Assembly (NCBI GenBank): GCA_018819515.1
Contig: JAHJPX010000012.1
Coordinates: 11,826-75,825 of the forward strand
From: Gammaproteobacteria bacterium
Lineage (GTDB): Bacteria > Pseudomonadota > Gammaproteobacteria > Burkholderiales > Rhodocyclaceae
Direction: 5' to 3'
Length of the DNA: 64,000 nucleotides
Shown: one piece after another, positions 52,143-61,568 of the stretch
Position numbering within the stretch: position 1 is the stretch's first letter
How the letters are laid out: every line of letters starts with the position of its first letter
The notes under the pieces: model-generated
The model's input: the letters and a program-made list of their open reading frames with translations, nothing else
Told to the model about the DNA's origin: nothing
Databases searched by the model: none
Position numbers and translations under genes: made by a program

Positions 52143-53218
52143 TATTCAGCCAACGCCGCGAGCAGTTCCGCCTGTTGCTCTGCGGTCAGCGCCGCGACCA
52201 GTTCGTCGAGGTCGCCGTCCATGACGAACTGGAGTTTGTAGAGCGTCAGGTTGATGCGGTGGTCGGTGACGCGGCCTTGCGGGAAGTTGTAGGTGCGGAT
52301 GCGCTCGGATCGGTCGCCGCTGCCGATCAGCGATTTGCGCGTCGAGGCGATCTTCTGCTGCTGCTCGCGCACCTGCGCGTCCTTTATGCGCGCCGCGAGC
52401 ACGCTCATCGCCTGCGCCTTGTTGCGGTGCTGCGATCTATCGTCCTGGCATTCGACGACGATACCCGTTGGAATATGTGTGATGCGAACCGCCGAATCGG
52501 TCTTGTTGATGTGCTGGCCACCGGCTCCTGAGGCGCGGTAGGTGTCGATGCGCAAGTCGGCCGGATTGATGTTCACGTCCGCAACCGCATCGACTTCCGG
52601 CAGCACGGCAACCGTGCACGCCGAGGTGTGGATGCGGCCCTGCGCCTCCGTCTCGGGCACGCGCTGCACGCGATGACCGCCGGATTCGAACTTGAGCTTC
52701 GAGTACGCGCCCTGCCCGACCACGCGGACAATCACTTCCTTGAAGCCGCCGAGATCGGATTCGCTCGCCGAAACCTGCTCGACCTTCCAGCCCTGACGCT
52801 CGGCATAGCGCGTGTACATGCGGTAGAGATCGCCGGCGAACAGCGCCGACTCATCGCCGCCCGTGCCGGCGCGGATTTCCAGGAACAGGTTGCGCTCGTC
52901 ATCGGGATCGCGCGGCAGCAGGGCTTTCTGCAATTCGCCGTCGAGCCGCTCGATCTCGGCCTCGCCGGCGACGATCTCCTCCTCCGCCATCGCCTTCATC
53001 TCGGGATCGCCGAGCATTCCGCGGGCGGCGGCGACATTCGACTCCGCAGCCTGGTACGCACCGTAAAGGCCGACCACCGACTCGATTTCGGCGTGCTCGC
53101 GCGAGAGCTTGCGATAGTTGTCCATGTCGCGCGTCGCCAGCTCGTCGCCGAGGATGGCGTCGAGTTCTTCCTTGCGGCGGGTGAGTTGTTCGAGTTTGTC
53201 GCGAATGCTGGATTTCAT
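52142..53218 (-). CDS. prfA: Peptide chain release factor 1
   Basis: 358 residues from ATG 53218 (family length ~360). Recognises UAA/UAG. NLFLEIRAGTGGDESALFAG and the GGQ motif GAGGQHINKTDSAVRITH are present, with the PxT-type codon-recognition region between. Preceded by hemA and followed by prmC. Confidence 0.97.
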   Translation of the reverse strand: MKSSIRDKLEQLTRRKEELDAILGDELATRDMDNYRKLSREHAEIESVVGLYGAYQAAESNVAAARGMLGDPEMKAMAEEEIVAGEAEIERLDGELQKALLPRDPDDERNLFLEIRAGTGGDESALFAGDLYRMYTRYAERQGWKVEQVSASESDLGGFKEVIVRVVGQGAYSKLKFESGGHRVQRVPETEAQGRIHTSACTVAVLPEVDAVADVNINPADLRIDTYRASGAGGQHINKTDSAVRITHIPTGIVVECQDDRSQHRNKAQAMSVLAARIKDAQVREQQQKIASTRKSLIGSGDRSERIRTYNFPQGRVTDHRINLTLYKLQFVMDGDLDELVAALTAEQQAELLAALAE

Positions 53219-53237
53219 GATGCGCTGATCGATAGGC

Positions 53238-53263
53238 AAAAGTCAGCCGTGGTGGCACGCCAC
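53238..53263 (+). repeat. Short dispersed hairpin repeat between hemA and prfA
   Basis: AAAAGTCAGCC, then GTGGTG-GCA-CGCCAC (one mismatch). It lies in the 63-base gap between the two operon genes. Confidence 0.88.
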
Positions 53264-53281
53264 CCAAGGCCAGCCGGGCGG

Positions 53282-54535
53282 CTACTCGCCGGGGTGGAGA
53301 TGGAAGATGCGGGAAACGAGTTCGGAAAGCCGGTTGCGCTCGTCGCCTTCGGCCTGGTTGAGCGCGTGCGTCGGGCCGTGCATCAGCTTGTTGGTCAGAC
53401 CGCGCGACAGCGCTTCCAGCACCTGCGCGGGATCGTCGCCGCGTCGCAACAGCTTCAGCGCATGGTCGACTTCATGGCGGCGCGCCCGTTCGGCGCTGTC
53501 GCGCAAGGCGCGTATCGTCGGCACCATCTCGCGCGCGTCGACCCATTGCAGGAAATCGTGCACCTGGCCGTCGATGATCGCTTCGGCCTCGACCACCGCC
53601 GCCTGGCGCGATTCGAGACCCTGTTCGACGATCTGGCCAAGATCATCGAGCGTATAAAGAAACACGTCGTCGAGCTTGTCGACTTCGGATTCGATGTCGC
53701 GGGGAACCGCCAGATCGACCATCACCATCGGCTTGTGGCGACGCTGCTTCAGCGCCCGCTCGACCATGCCGAGGCCGACGATGGGTAGTGAACTGGCCGT
53801 GCAGGACACGACGATATCGTAGTCGGCCAAACGTTCGCCGAGTTCGCTCAGGCGCATGGCATTGCCGTTGAAGCGACTGGCCAGTACTTCCGCCCGCTCG
53901 ACGGTGCGGTTCGCAACGGTCATCTGCCTCGGTTTCTCACCGGCGAAGTGCGCAGCGCAGAGGTCGATCATTTCACCGGCCCCGACGAACAGCACCTTCT
54001 GCTGACTCAGGTCGCCGAAGATGCGCGCCGAAAGATGCACCGAGGCGGCAGCCATCGACACGATGTTGGCGCCGATCGCGGTCGTCGAGCGCACTTCCTT
54101 GGCAACCGAAAAGGTTCGCTGGAACAGCTTGTTGAGCAACGCACCCAGTGTGCCGGCCTCTTCGGCCACCCGTGCCGCCTGTTTCATCTGGCCGAGGATC
54201 TGCGGCTCGCCCAGCACCATGGAGTCGAGCCCGGAGGCGACGCGGAACATGTGCCGTACCGCGCTCCGCTGGGGGTGGGTATAGACGTAGGGCTGAATCC
54301 GGCTTGGCGTCAGCGAATGGTATTCGGCCAGCCACTCGACCGCCGTCTGCGGATCTTCGGCGGCGCAATAGAGTTCGGTGCGATTGCAGGTCGACAGGAT
54401 GGCCGCCTCGCGCACAGGCTTCGCACGCAACAGGTCGTGCAACGCCAACGGCAGTCGTGTGAGATCGAACGCAACCTGCTCCCGCACGGCCAGCGGCGCG
54501 GTGTGGTGGTTGATCCCCATGGCGAAAAGCTGCAT
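53282..54535 (-). CDS. hemA: Glutamyl-tRNA reductase HemA
   Basis: 417 residues. NADPH-dependent reduction of Glu-tRNA to glutamate-1-semialdehyde for heme synthesis. GINHHTAPLAVREQVAF, ILSTCNRTELYCA (catalytic Cys), VLGEPQILGQMKQA and FVGAGEMIDLCAAHFA. ATG 54535 gives the usual MQLFAMGINHHTA start; an ATG 18 bases upstream is possible. A perfect TATAAT lies 32 bases upstream on the minus strand. Confidence 0.97.
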   Translation of the reverse strand: MQLFAMGINHHTAPLAVREQVAFDLTRLPLALHDLLRAKPVREAAILSTCNRTELYCAAEDPQTAVEWLAEYHSLTPSRIQPYVYTHPQRSAVRHMFRVASGLDSMVLGEPQILGQMKQAARVAEEAGTLGALLNKLFQRTFSVAKEVRSTTAIGANIVSMAAASVHLSARIFGDLSQQKVLFVGAGEMIDLCAAHFAGEKPRQMTVANRTVERAEVLASRFNGNAMRLSELGERLADYDIVVSCTASSLPIVGLGMVERALKQRRHKPMVMVDLAVPRDIESEVDKLDDVFLYTLDDLGQIVEQGLESRQAAVVEAEAIIDGQVHDFLQWVDAREMVPTIRALRDSAERARRHEVDHALKLLRRGDDPAQVLEALSRGLTNKLMHGPTHALNQAEGDERNRLSELVSRIFHLHPGE

Positions 54536-54567
54536 GCGTCGGCTAAATGGCAATTGACCGGATTGCC

Positions 54568-54573
54568 ATTATA
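54568..54573 (-). promoter_or_regulatory. -10 box of the hemA promoter
   Basis: TATAAT on the minus strand, 33 bases before the hemA start; no good -35 hexamer is seen at the right distance. Confidence 0.4.
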
Positions 54574-54609
54574 CGTCAGGGGCTTGCTACCCTTCCGGTC
54601 GGAGATACC

Positions 54610-55122
54610 CTACTTCGACGGCGGGGGTGGGGGCGGGGGTGGTGGCGGAGCAGCCGACGAGTTCGGCGGGGGGGGGGGTGGCAGCGACGTGCTCTTGCGC
54701 GGTGCGTACTGCCCCGGAATCTGATTGCCGGCCGAGTACATGCATTGAAGGTAGGCGACGTCATAGCGGCGCTGAATGTCGCGCTCGGAGGCGTAGGCGC
54801 GTCCCGATCCGCTGGCGCTGCCAACCATAAGACCACCACCGGCACCGACCGCTGCACCCTCTTGACCACCCACCGCCGCACCGATCACGGCGCCCACCGC
54901 GGTTCCGACCACGGCCGATCCGACCGCCGCGCTGTCGGCCGCCTGGGTCTGGCCGGCAACGGCGCGTTGCGCGTAGTCCCTGCAGTAGCGATCCTCCGAC
55001 TCGAACACGTCGAGCGGCTTGTACGGCCCCGGCATAACCGCCACGCGCGGACCGAGCGGCGCGCTGGCACAACCGGCCACCGTCGCGGCGACCAGCGAAA
55101 CAGCAAACAATCTCTTCATCAT
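54610..55122 (-). CDS. Glycine-zipper lipoprotein with poly-proline tail
   Basis: 170 residues. Signal MKRLFAVSLVAATVAGCASA with lipobox VAGC; glycine-zipper core (VGTAVGAVIGAAVGGQEGAA, VGAGGGLMVGSASGSG) of the SlyB/OmpA-associated type, then RDIQRRYDVAYLQCMYSAGN, and a tail of Pro runs coded by G-tracts, including G11 on the plus strand at ~54668. The start is ATG 55122 with GGGAGAG upstream. Upstream of it is divergent sequence with no gene. Confidence 0.8.
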   Translation of the reverse strand: MMKRLFAVSLVAATVAGCASAPLGPRVAVMPGPYKPLDVFESEDRYCRDYAQRAVAGQTQAADSAAVGSAVVGTAVGAVIGAAVGGQEGAAVGAGGGLMVGSASGSGRAYASERDIQRRYDVAYLQCMYSAGNQIPGQYAPRKSTSLPPPPPPNSSAAPPPPPPPPPPSK

Positions 55123-55274
55123 GGCCACTCTCCCCAAAAGGGTTGCCCGAAAGCGAAAGACTGCCATCTTTTCGTATATCAAGTATGTAGTAAACGGCGG
55201 CAATCGTTACAAAAGGTTACTCGAATGGGGAGCAGCGCCACCCGGGCGAAATACACCGACCAGTACACTGAGGA

Positions 55275-55859
55275 TCATCTGCGCCCCGGCGCCGGGCTGG
55301 TGATAAAGCCGTCATGGCGAGGCTCCGCCAACGCCCGCCGCCACAGCCACGGGGCCACCGGATTGCGGTCCGCCCAAAGGCCAAGACGACGGGCCTTGGC
55401 GCGAAATTCGGCGACCTCGTATTCCTGTTTTACGGCCGGCGACTGTTGCGTGGCGGAGTCCCGCATCCACCAGGCCATGCCCGCAGACACTTGCAGCAGC
55501 CCGACATCGATAATCCGGGGACACGTCGCTTCGTGGCATTTCGGGTTCGGCGCCATGATCGTCGCCACGCGAACGCCGTTGGGGAAAAGACGTTCGCTCC
55601 TGAGCGTCACGGTGCGCCGGAACGTCAATGCCGACAGGCTGGTCGTTGCCTGATCGTGAAACGGCTGTCCGAACTGGGGCGCCGCAACAGCCGCAACCAC
55701 CACCTTGAAGCGCTCCTGACGGTCATCGACAACGACCAGGGTATTGCCATCGACGACGCTGACGACGCGCACATCCATGTCGGCGGCAACCGGCAGGGCA
55801 ACAAGGCAAAACAACAGGCTGCTCCAGCGCGCGCGGCACGACGACGCCGACCGACACAC
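55275..55859 (-). CDS. Staphylococcal-nuclease-like (TNase fold) exported protein, probably inactive
   Basis: About 194 residues; no ATG gives a clean start, so GTG 55859 is chosen just before the signal peptide (SSLLFCLVALPVAADM). The OB-fold order MDVRVVSVVDGNTLVVVDDR, then RFKVVVAAVAAPQFGQPF and QATTSLSAL fits thermonuclease. The family 'APE' Glu is Gln (APQ), and the R-x-x-G-I-D preceding it is not kept, so hydrolytic activity is doubtful. C-terminal part contains two Cys (NPKCHEATCPR), possibly a disulfide. Confidence 0.7.
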   Translation of the reverse strand: MCRSASSCRARWSSLLFCLVALPVAADMDVRVVSVVDGNTLVVVDDRQERFKVVVAAVAAPQFGQPFHDQATTSLSALTFRRTVTLRSERLFPNGVRVATIMAPNPKCHEATCPRIIDVGLLQVSAGMAWWMRDSATQQSPAVKQEYEVAEFRAKARRLGLWADRNPVAPWLWRRALAEPRHDGFITSPAPGRR

Positions 55860-55917
55860 CCAAAACCACCGTAGGCTTGCAGCCTTCAGCCGTCGTTCTG
55901 CCACCGGGTGCCTGACG

Positions 55918-58104
55918 TCATGACGCCGCGTGATCCATGGTGGCGGCTTGATCGACGATAACGCGCGCATCGGCGATGGCGTATCCGTGGGAATATGCGA
56001 TTACCGGATTCAGGTCGAGCTCGGCGAGTTGCGGATAGGCGGCCGCGATACTCGACACCTTGAGCAGCAGGTCGACCATCGCCTCCTTGTCGACCGCCGG
56101 TTCGCCGCGCAGGCCGTCGAGAACCTTGTGTCCCTTGATGCCATTCACCATGGACTGCGCGTCGTAACGGGACAACGGAATCGCCCTGAACGCGACGTCC
56201 TTCAGCAACTCGACGTAAATCCCGCCCAAGCCGAACATCATGACCGGACCGAACACCGGATCGCGCATCACACCGACGATTACCTCGACGCCCTTCTTGG
56301 CCATGGGCGTAACCAGCACGCCGCGAAGATCCGCCAGCGGCGCTCGGCTTCGACACGACGCCATGATCTGTTCGTGCGCCTGGCGCAAAGCGTCCTCGCC
56401 ACGCAGATCCAACTTCACGCCACCGACATCCGACTTGTGCAGGATGTCCTTGGATACGATCTTCATTGCGAGCGGACCGTCACCGAGGCGGCCGGCAATG
56501 CCGGCAAACTCGCTGGCGTCGCTAACGACCTCCTCCGCCGGGACGGCTACGCCATGCTCCCGCAGCAGCGCTTTGGCCTCGAACTCGAACAGGTCACGTC
56601 CTTCGGCGCGCGCGCGTGCAAAGATGCCTTCGATCGTCGCAATGGATGACACGCCTGCCACCGGCGTACTGTCAGCGACATGGGCAAGATAGGCACCGCG
56701 CTCGGCGAGCGCGGCCAGCAGGCGCACCGCATGCTCGATGGAACTGTATACCGGCAACCCGGCTTCGTGCAGGCGACGCAGCGCCGGCGGCTTGATCGGC
56801 GCGTACAGGCTGTAGATCACCATCGGCTTGTCGACCCGATTCGCCAGTTCGATCATTGATTCGGCGCCACGCATTTCCCCGCCGAGCAGATGTTCGGCAT
56901 ACCGGATGCTGTAACCGCCGAACATTCCGACCAGGAACACGGCGTCGACCGCGTCGTCGGCAGCGACGATTTCCATGCACTCAGCGAGCAGCGCCGGATT
57001 CGCGTCGGTGCTGCCGGCGACGTCGACAGGATTGACCAGCGAGGCTTGCGGCATGAGGATGGCGGCAAGACGCCGGCGCGTGTTCTCGGAAAACTGGGCA
57101 AGTTCCAATCCGGCCTCGGTCAGGCGATCGGTAGCGATGGTCGCCTGACCGCCACCATCGGATACCACGGCGACGCGTTTGCCGTGCGCATGCTGCATGA
57201 GCCCGAGCCCCTCCGCCACGGGCAGAATCTCGTCGGAGTTGTGCACGACGCTGACACCGAACTGGCGCAGCAAGTCCACGGTCATCTCGTAGCTGCCCGC
57301 AAACGCGCCGGTATGGGAGCTGGCAGCGCGCTTGCCCTGCTCGGTCGAGCCGGACTTGTACACCACCACCGGCTTCTCCCGCGTGACCTTGCGGGCGATG
57401 TTGAGAAAACGGTGACCGTCGCGAAAGCCCTCGACGTAGAACGTGGCGACACGCGTGTTCTGGTCTTCGCCAAGATATTCCAGGTAGTCATTGAAACCGA
57501 TGTCGGTCTGGTTGCCCGGCCCCACATAGGTGGAAAAACCGACGTGCCCGTTGTGTTCTGCTTCCAGCGCCAGCGACAACAGCATGTTGCCCGACTGGGA
57601 GATGAAACCGATGTCGCCCGGCTTGACGTTGGCCAGGGCAAGCAGATTCACCTTGTGGTGAAGGTTGAACATGCCGGAAGTATTGGGGCCGATGATGCGG
57701 ACACCACCGGCACGCGCGGTGTCGAGCGTCATTTGCTCCAGCTTGGCGCCTTCGGGACCCGTCTCGCGGAAGCCGGCGGCGAGAATCACCGCGCCCTTGA
57801 CGCCCTTGCGACAGCACTCCTCCATGAGCCCCGGCGCGGTTTTGGCCGGTGTGCAAATCAGCGCCAGGTCGATCGGCCCGGGAACCGATTCCAGGGTCGG
57901 AAACGTCTTGACGCCGAGCACCATGTCGATCTTCGGGTTGATCGGATAGACCGCGCCTGGATAGCCGTCCTTGATGAGGCCGAGCATGGCCTTGTAGCCA
58001 CGCTTGGTCGGATCGGTCGATGCACCGACGACTGCAATCGACTTCGGCGCCAGAAAATCGTGCAGCGGGCTTTGCAGCGCAGGGCGGAAAGGCAGTTCGT
58101 TCAC
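55918..58104 (-). CDS. Acetate--CoA ligase family protein (ADP-forming)
   Basis: 728 residues from GTG 58104 with GGGGGAG upstream. Fused alpha-beta layout: CoA-binding domain (SIAVVGASTDPTKRGYKAML), ligase domain (GFISQSGNMLLSLALEAEHN), SSHTGAFAGSYE with the phosphorylated His, then an ATP-grasp domain (PLAMKIVSKDILHKSDVGGV, MFGLGGIYVELLKDVAFRAI). Converts an acid plus CoA and ATP to acyl-CoA, ADP and Pi. No C-terminal acetyltransferase domain. Starts one base after the enoyl-CoA hydratase stop. Confidence 0.92.
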   Translation of the reverse strand: MNELPFRPALQSPLHDFLAPKSIAVVGASTDPTKRGYKAMLGLIKDGYPGAVYPINPKIDMVLGVKTFPTLESVPGPIDLALICTPAKTAPGLMEECCRKGVKGAVILAAGFRETGPEGAKLEQMTLDTARAGGVRIIGPNTSGMFNLHHKVNLLALANVKPGDIGFISQSGNMLLSLALEAEHNGHVGFSTYVGPGNQTDIGFNDYLEYLGEDQNTRVATFYVEGFRDGHRFLNIARKVTREKPVVVYKSGSTEQGKRAASSHTGAFAGSYEMTVDLLRQFGVSVVHNSDEILPVAEGLGLMQHAHGKRVAVVSDGGGQATIATDRLTEAGLELAQFSENTRRRLAAILMPQASLVNPVDVAGSTDANPALLAECMEIVAADDAVDAVFLVGMFGGYSIRYAEHLLGGEMRGAESMIELANRVDKPMVIYSLYAPIKPPALRRLHEAGLPVYSSIEHAVRLLAALAERGAYLAHVADSTPVAGVSSIATIEGIFARARAEGRDLFEFEAKALLREHGVAVPAEEVVSDASEFAGIAGRLGDGPLAMKIVSKDILHKSDVGGVKLDLRGEDALRQAHEQIMASCRSRAPLADLRGVLVTPMAKKGVEVIVGVMRDPVFGPVMMFGLGGIYVELLKDVAFRAIPLSRYDAQSMVNGIKGHKVLDGLRGEPAVDKEAMVDLLLKVSSIAAAYPQLAELDLNPVIAYSHGYAIADARVIVDQAATMDHAAS

Positions 58105-58105
58105 G

Positions 58106-58888
58106 TCACTCCCCCTTGAAAACCGGCGCACGCTTTTCGGCAAAGGCATCGACGCCTTCCTGCCAGTCGCGTGTCGTACCGGCGAAGGTCATGCCTTCAA
58201 GCTCCGCGACCAGCGCCGCGTCCAGCGTGCGCTCCGCCGACAGATTGAGCTGCTCCTTCGCCAGGCGCATCGAATACGGCGCCTTCGTTGCCAGTCGGCT
58301 CGCGAACTCGCGCGCGGCATCCAGAAATCCGGCGTCCGCAAAAACGCGATTAGCCAGTCCGATGCGTACCGCCTCCTCGCCCTTGATGCGCTCACCCAGA
58401 AAAGCCAATTCGCGCGCCTTCGCCAGCCCCACCAGACGCGGCAACAACCAGGTCACGCCACCGCCAAGTGAATTGCCGATGCTCACTTCCGGAAATCCGA
58501 TTTCTGCGCTCTCAGCCATCAGCAGGAAATCCGCCGCGATAGCCATCTCGGCTCCCGCGCCCAAAGCATAGCCGTTGACCGCGGCAACGACGGGCTTGTC
58601 GAGTTGCACCAGCCGCTTGCATACCATCTGTTCGCCCTGCAGGTACTGGCGACGATCGAAAGCGGTACGCCCCGCCTTGTGTTCCTTCAGGTCGGCACCG
58701 ACACAAAAGGCGCGCCCTTCTCCGGTAAGCAACAGGACGCGCACATCGCGATCCGCCACCGCCTCGCCGAGCGCCACATCTAGTTCTTCGTAAAGCTGCG
58801 CGGTGACCGCGTTGAGTCGATGCGGGCGGTTGTAGCGGATTTCCGCGATACCGTCGCGAACTTCGTACAAGATGGTCTCGTAGTTCAT
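58106..58888 (-). CDS. Enoyl-CoA hydratase/isomerase family protein
   Basis: 260 residues, crotonase fold. IRYNRPHRLNAVTAQLYEEL, FCVGADLKEH (oxyanion loop), AAVNGYALGAGAEMAIAADF with the first catalytic Glu, and AEIGFPEVSIG with the second. Lies between the TRAP permease (19 bases) and the acyl-CoA ligase, so likely acts on the imported and activated acid. Substrate unknown. Confidence 0.93.
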   Translation of the reverse strand: MNYETILYEVRDGIAEIRYNRPHRLNAVTAQLYEELDVALGEAVADRDVRVLLLTGEGRAFCVGADLKEHKAGRTAFDRRQYLQGEQMVCKRLVQLDKPVVAAVNGYALGAGAEMAIAADFLLMAESAEIGFPEVSIGNSLGGGVTWLLPRLVGLAKARELAFLGERIKGEEAVRIGLANRVFADAGFLDAAREFASRLATKAPYSMRLAKEQLNLSAERTLDAALVAELEGMTFAGTTRDWQEGVDAFAEKRAPVFKGE

Positions 58889-58907
58889 GCGTCTCTTTGT
58901 CTTCGCA

Positions 58908-61508
58908 TCAAGTCTTCAACCCCTCGCGGCCCTTCCGTCGCCCTTGGCTGAACACAATCGCTCCCAGCAGCGCCAATACCGGCAGGTAGATCCACTCTTT
59001 GTCCGGCCGGGTCGCGGGAACTTCGACGGCGGTGATCGAGAAGCCCTGCTCCACACCCAGCTTCTCCGCACGGCTGCCGAACGCCACCGATGTCACTCGC
59101 AAGTCGTCGCCCATCGCCATCACCTTCACGCCCGCCGCGTCCAACCGGGCACGAGCGCTTTCCGCCGGAGCACCGAGTGGCAGCAGCACGCCTTTCTTGA
59201 CCTCGTCGCCCTCCAGGCTGAGTCCTTCGACCCACATTCGCAGGCGGGCGTCCTCGGGCAACTGCTGCACGACCTCCATCACCTTCGTTCCCGGCAACCT
59301 GTCGTAGGGGGGATACAGCATATCCATCCAGAAGCCGGGACGGAACAGGCTGAAACAGACCAGCAACAATGCCGCCGACTCCCACCAGCGACTCCGCGTG
59401 ACAAACCACCCCTGGGTGGCCGCGGCGAACATCAGGTTGGCGAGTATCGCGCTGCCCACCACAATCACCAAGTGGACCCACGAGTCGATGCCGATCATCA
59501 GCAACTGGGTATTGAAGATGAACATGAACGGCAGGATCGCCGTCCGAATCGAATAGCCGAAGGCTGTCAGACCGGTACGAATCGGGTCGCAGCGCGCGAT
59601 GCCGGCCGCGGCGTAGGAAGCCAGGCCGACTGGTGGTGTCACATCGGCCATCAGGCCGAAATAGAAGACAAACAGATGCACGGCAATAAGCGGCACCAAC
59701 AACCCGTTCTGGGCTCCGATATCGACCACGACCGGCGCCATCAGCGTCGACACGACGATGTAGTTGGCCGTGGTCGGCAGGCCCATGCCGAGCACCAGAC
59801 AGATCGCCGCCACCAGAAACAGCATCACCATCAGGTTGCCGCCGGACATGGCCTCGACGAATTCCGTCATGACGAGGCCGATCCCGGTCAGCGTGACCGT
59901 GCCGACGATGATGCCGGCCGCCGCAGTCGCGATACCGATGCCGATCATGTTGCGCGCACCGATCACCAGACCGCTGTAAAGATCTTGCCATCCATGCGCG
60001 AATGCTTCGAACAGGGCGCCACGTCCGCGGAAAAAAGCGAACAGCGGCCGCTGCGTGACCAGAATGAACATCATGAACATCGTGGCCCAGAATGCCGACA
60101 ATCCCGGAGAAAGTTCTTCGACCATCAGGTTCCAGATCAGGGCGATCACCGGCAGCAGGAAGTGCAGGCCGGACTTCAGCGTCGGCCCCGCTTCCGGCAA
60201 CTCGGTAATCTGGTCGTTCGGATCGTCCATGTGCAGTTCGGGGAAACGGGCGGCAAAGCGAATCAGCCCGATGTACGCCAAAAGCATTCCAACGCCGATC
60301 AACATAAATGAGGCATCGCCGGCGACCTGCTTGATCCAGCCGAGTCCGTAATAGACGATACCGGCCAGCGCGATGACGCCGCTGACGGTGAGGCCGAACG
60401 ATATCATCCGCGCGGACAGGGGCCGCAGCGTCCGCCGCGGCAAGCCACGAATGTCCGCCTTCATCGCCTCGAGGTGGACGATATAGAACAGCGCGATGTA
60501 GGAAATGATTGCCGGCAGGAAGGCGTGCTTCAACACCTGCGTATAAGGGATGCCGACATACTCAACCATCAGGAAGGCCGCTGCGCCCATCACCGGCGGC
60601 ATGATCTGGCCGTCCACGGAGGCCGCAACCTCGACTGCAGCCGCCTTATCGGGACGATAACCGACCCGTTTCATCAGCGGAATGGTAAACGTGCCCGTCG
60701 TGACGACATTGGCAATCGACGATCCCGAAATCAGGCCGGTCGCGGCCGACGCGACGACAGCGGCCTTCGCTGGCCCGCCGCGCAGATGGCCGAGCAGCGA
60801 AATCGCACTCTTGATGAAATAGTTGCCGGCGCCCGCAGTTTCCAGCAGCGCGCCGAACAACACAAAAAGGAAGATGAATCCTGCCGAGACGCCCAGCGCC
60901 ACGCCGTAGACCCCTTCGGTAGTGATCCACATGTGCGACATGGCCTTGGACAGCGAGGCGCCTTTGTGGGCGATCATCTCCGGCATGTAAGGGCCGAGGA
61001 AAATGTAGCCGAGGAAGATCAGCGCGAGGGTGACCATCGGCAGTCCGAGGGCACGGCGGGCCGCCTCGAGCAACAGGGCCAGTCCGGCAACCGCCACCGT
61101 CAGATCGAGCGTGGTCGGCTGTCCGGGACGATCGGATAGCTCTCTGTAGAACAGGAACAGATAGGCAGCGCAGAAAGCGCCCACCAATGCGAAACCCCAA
61201 TCGAGCAAGGGTATTGTGTCCCGCGGCGACTTCTTGAAAGCGGGATACGAGAGAAAACCGAGAAACACTGCGAACGCCAGATGCAGGGAGCGCGCCTCGG
61301 TATCGTTGAACACGCCGATGCCAAACGTAAACGGCAGCGGCGAGGCAAACCACAACTGGAACAGGGACCAAAGCAGCGCAATGCCCACCAGCAACTTGGC
61401 GGCCCAACCGCTTGGCGAGCGCCCCCCGGTATCAGCCTCGGCGACGATCTGCTTCAGTTCATCGTCGGACAGTTCGTGATGCGCCGGCTTGCGTTCGTCC
61501 TTCACCAT
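58908..61508 (-). CDS. TRAP transporter fused permease (DctQ-DctM) with DUF3394
   Basis: 866 residues, all-membrane. Small DctQ-like part at ~35-190, then the large DctM part (GASLSKAMSHMWITTEGVYG, SGSSIANVVTTGTFTIPLMK, LGMGLPTTANYIVVSTLMAP). The C-terminal ~150 residues match DUF3394, found on TAXI-type fused TRAP permeases. Works with the TAXI binding protein 60 bases upstream. Carries carboxylates using a sodium or proton gradient. Confidence 0.94.
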   Translation of the reverse strand: MVKDERKPAHHELSDDELKQIVAEADTGGRSPSGWAAKLLVGIALLWSLFQLWFASPLPFTFGIGVFNDTEARSLHLAFAVFLGFLSYPAFKKSPRDTIPLLDWGFALVGAFCAAYLFLFYRELSDRPGQPTTLDLTVAVAGLALLLEAARRALGLPMVTLALIFLGYIFLGPYMPEMIAHKGASLSKAMSHMWITTEGVYGVALGVSAGFIFLFVLFGALLETAGAGNYFIKSAISLLGHLRGGPAKAAVVASAATGLISGSSIANVVTTGTFTIPLMKRVGYRPDKAAAVEVAASVDGQIMPPVMGAAAFLMVEYVGIPYTQVLKHAFLPAIISYIALFYIVHLEAMKADIRGLPRRTLRPLSARMISFGLTVSGVIALAGIVYYGLGWIKQVAGDASFMLIGVGMLLAYIGLIRFAARFPELHMDDPNDQITELPEAGPTLKSGLHFLLPVIALIWNLMVEELSPGLSAFWATMFMMFILVTQRPLFAFFRGRGALFEAFAHGWQDLYSGLVIGARNMIGIGIATAAAGIIVGTVTLTGIGLVMTEFVEAMSGGNLMVMLFLVAAICLVLGMGLPTTANYIVVSTLMAPVVVDIGAQNGLLVPLIAVHLFVFYFGLMADVTPPVGLASYAAAGIARCDPIRTGLTAFGYSIRTAILPFMFIFNTQLLMIGIDSWVHLVIVVGSAILANLMFAAATQGWFVTRSRWWESAALLLVCFSLFRPGFWMDMLYPPYDRLPGTKVMEVVQQLPEDARLRMWVEGLSLEGDEVKKGVLLPLGAPAESARARLDAAGVKVMAMGDDLRVTSVAFGSRAEKLGVEQGFSITAVEVPATRPDKEWIYLPVLALLGAIVFSQGRRKGREGLKT

Positions 61509-61568
61509 GCCCCATCCCCTTGCGCCCGATCCCTCCCGGGAAAACCGGAAGGGATCAGTTCGAAGCTG

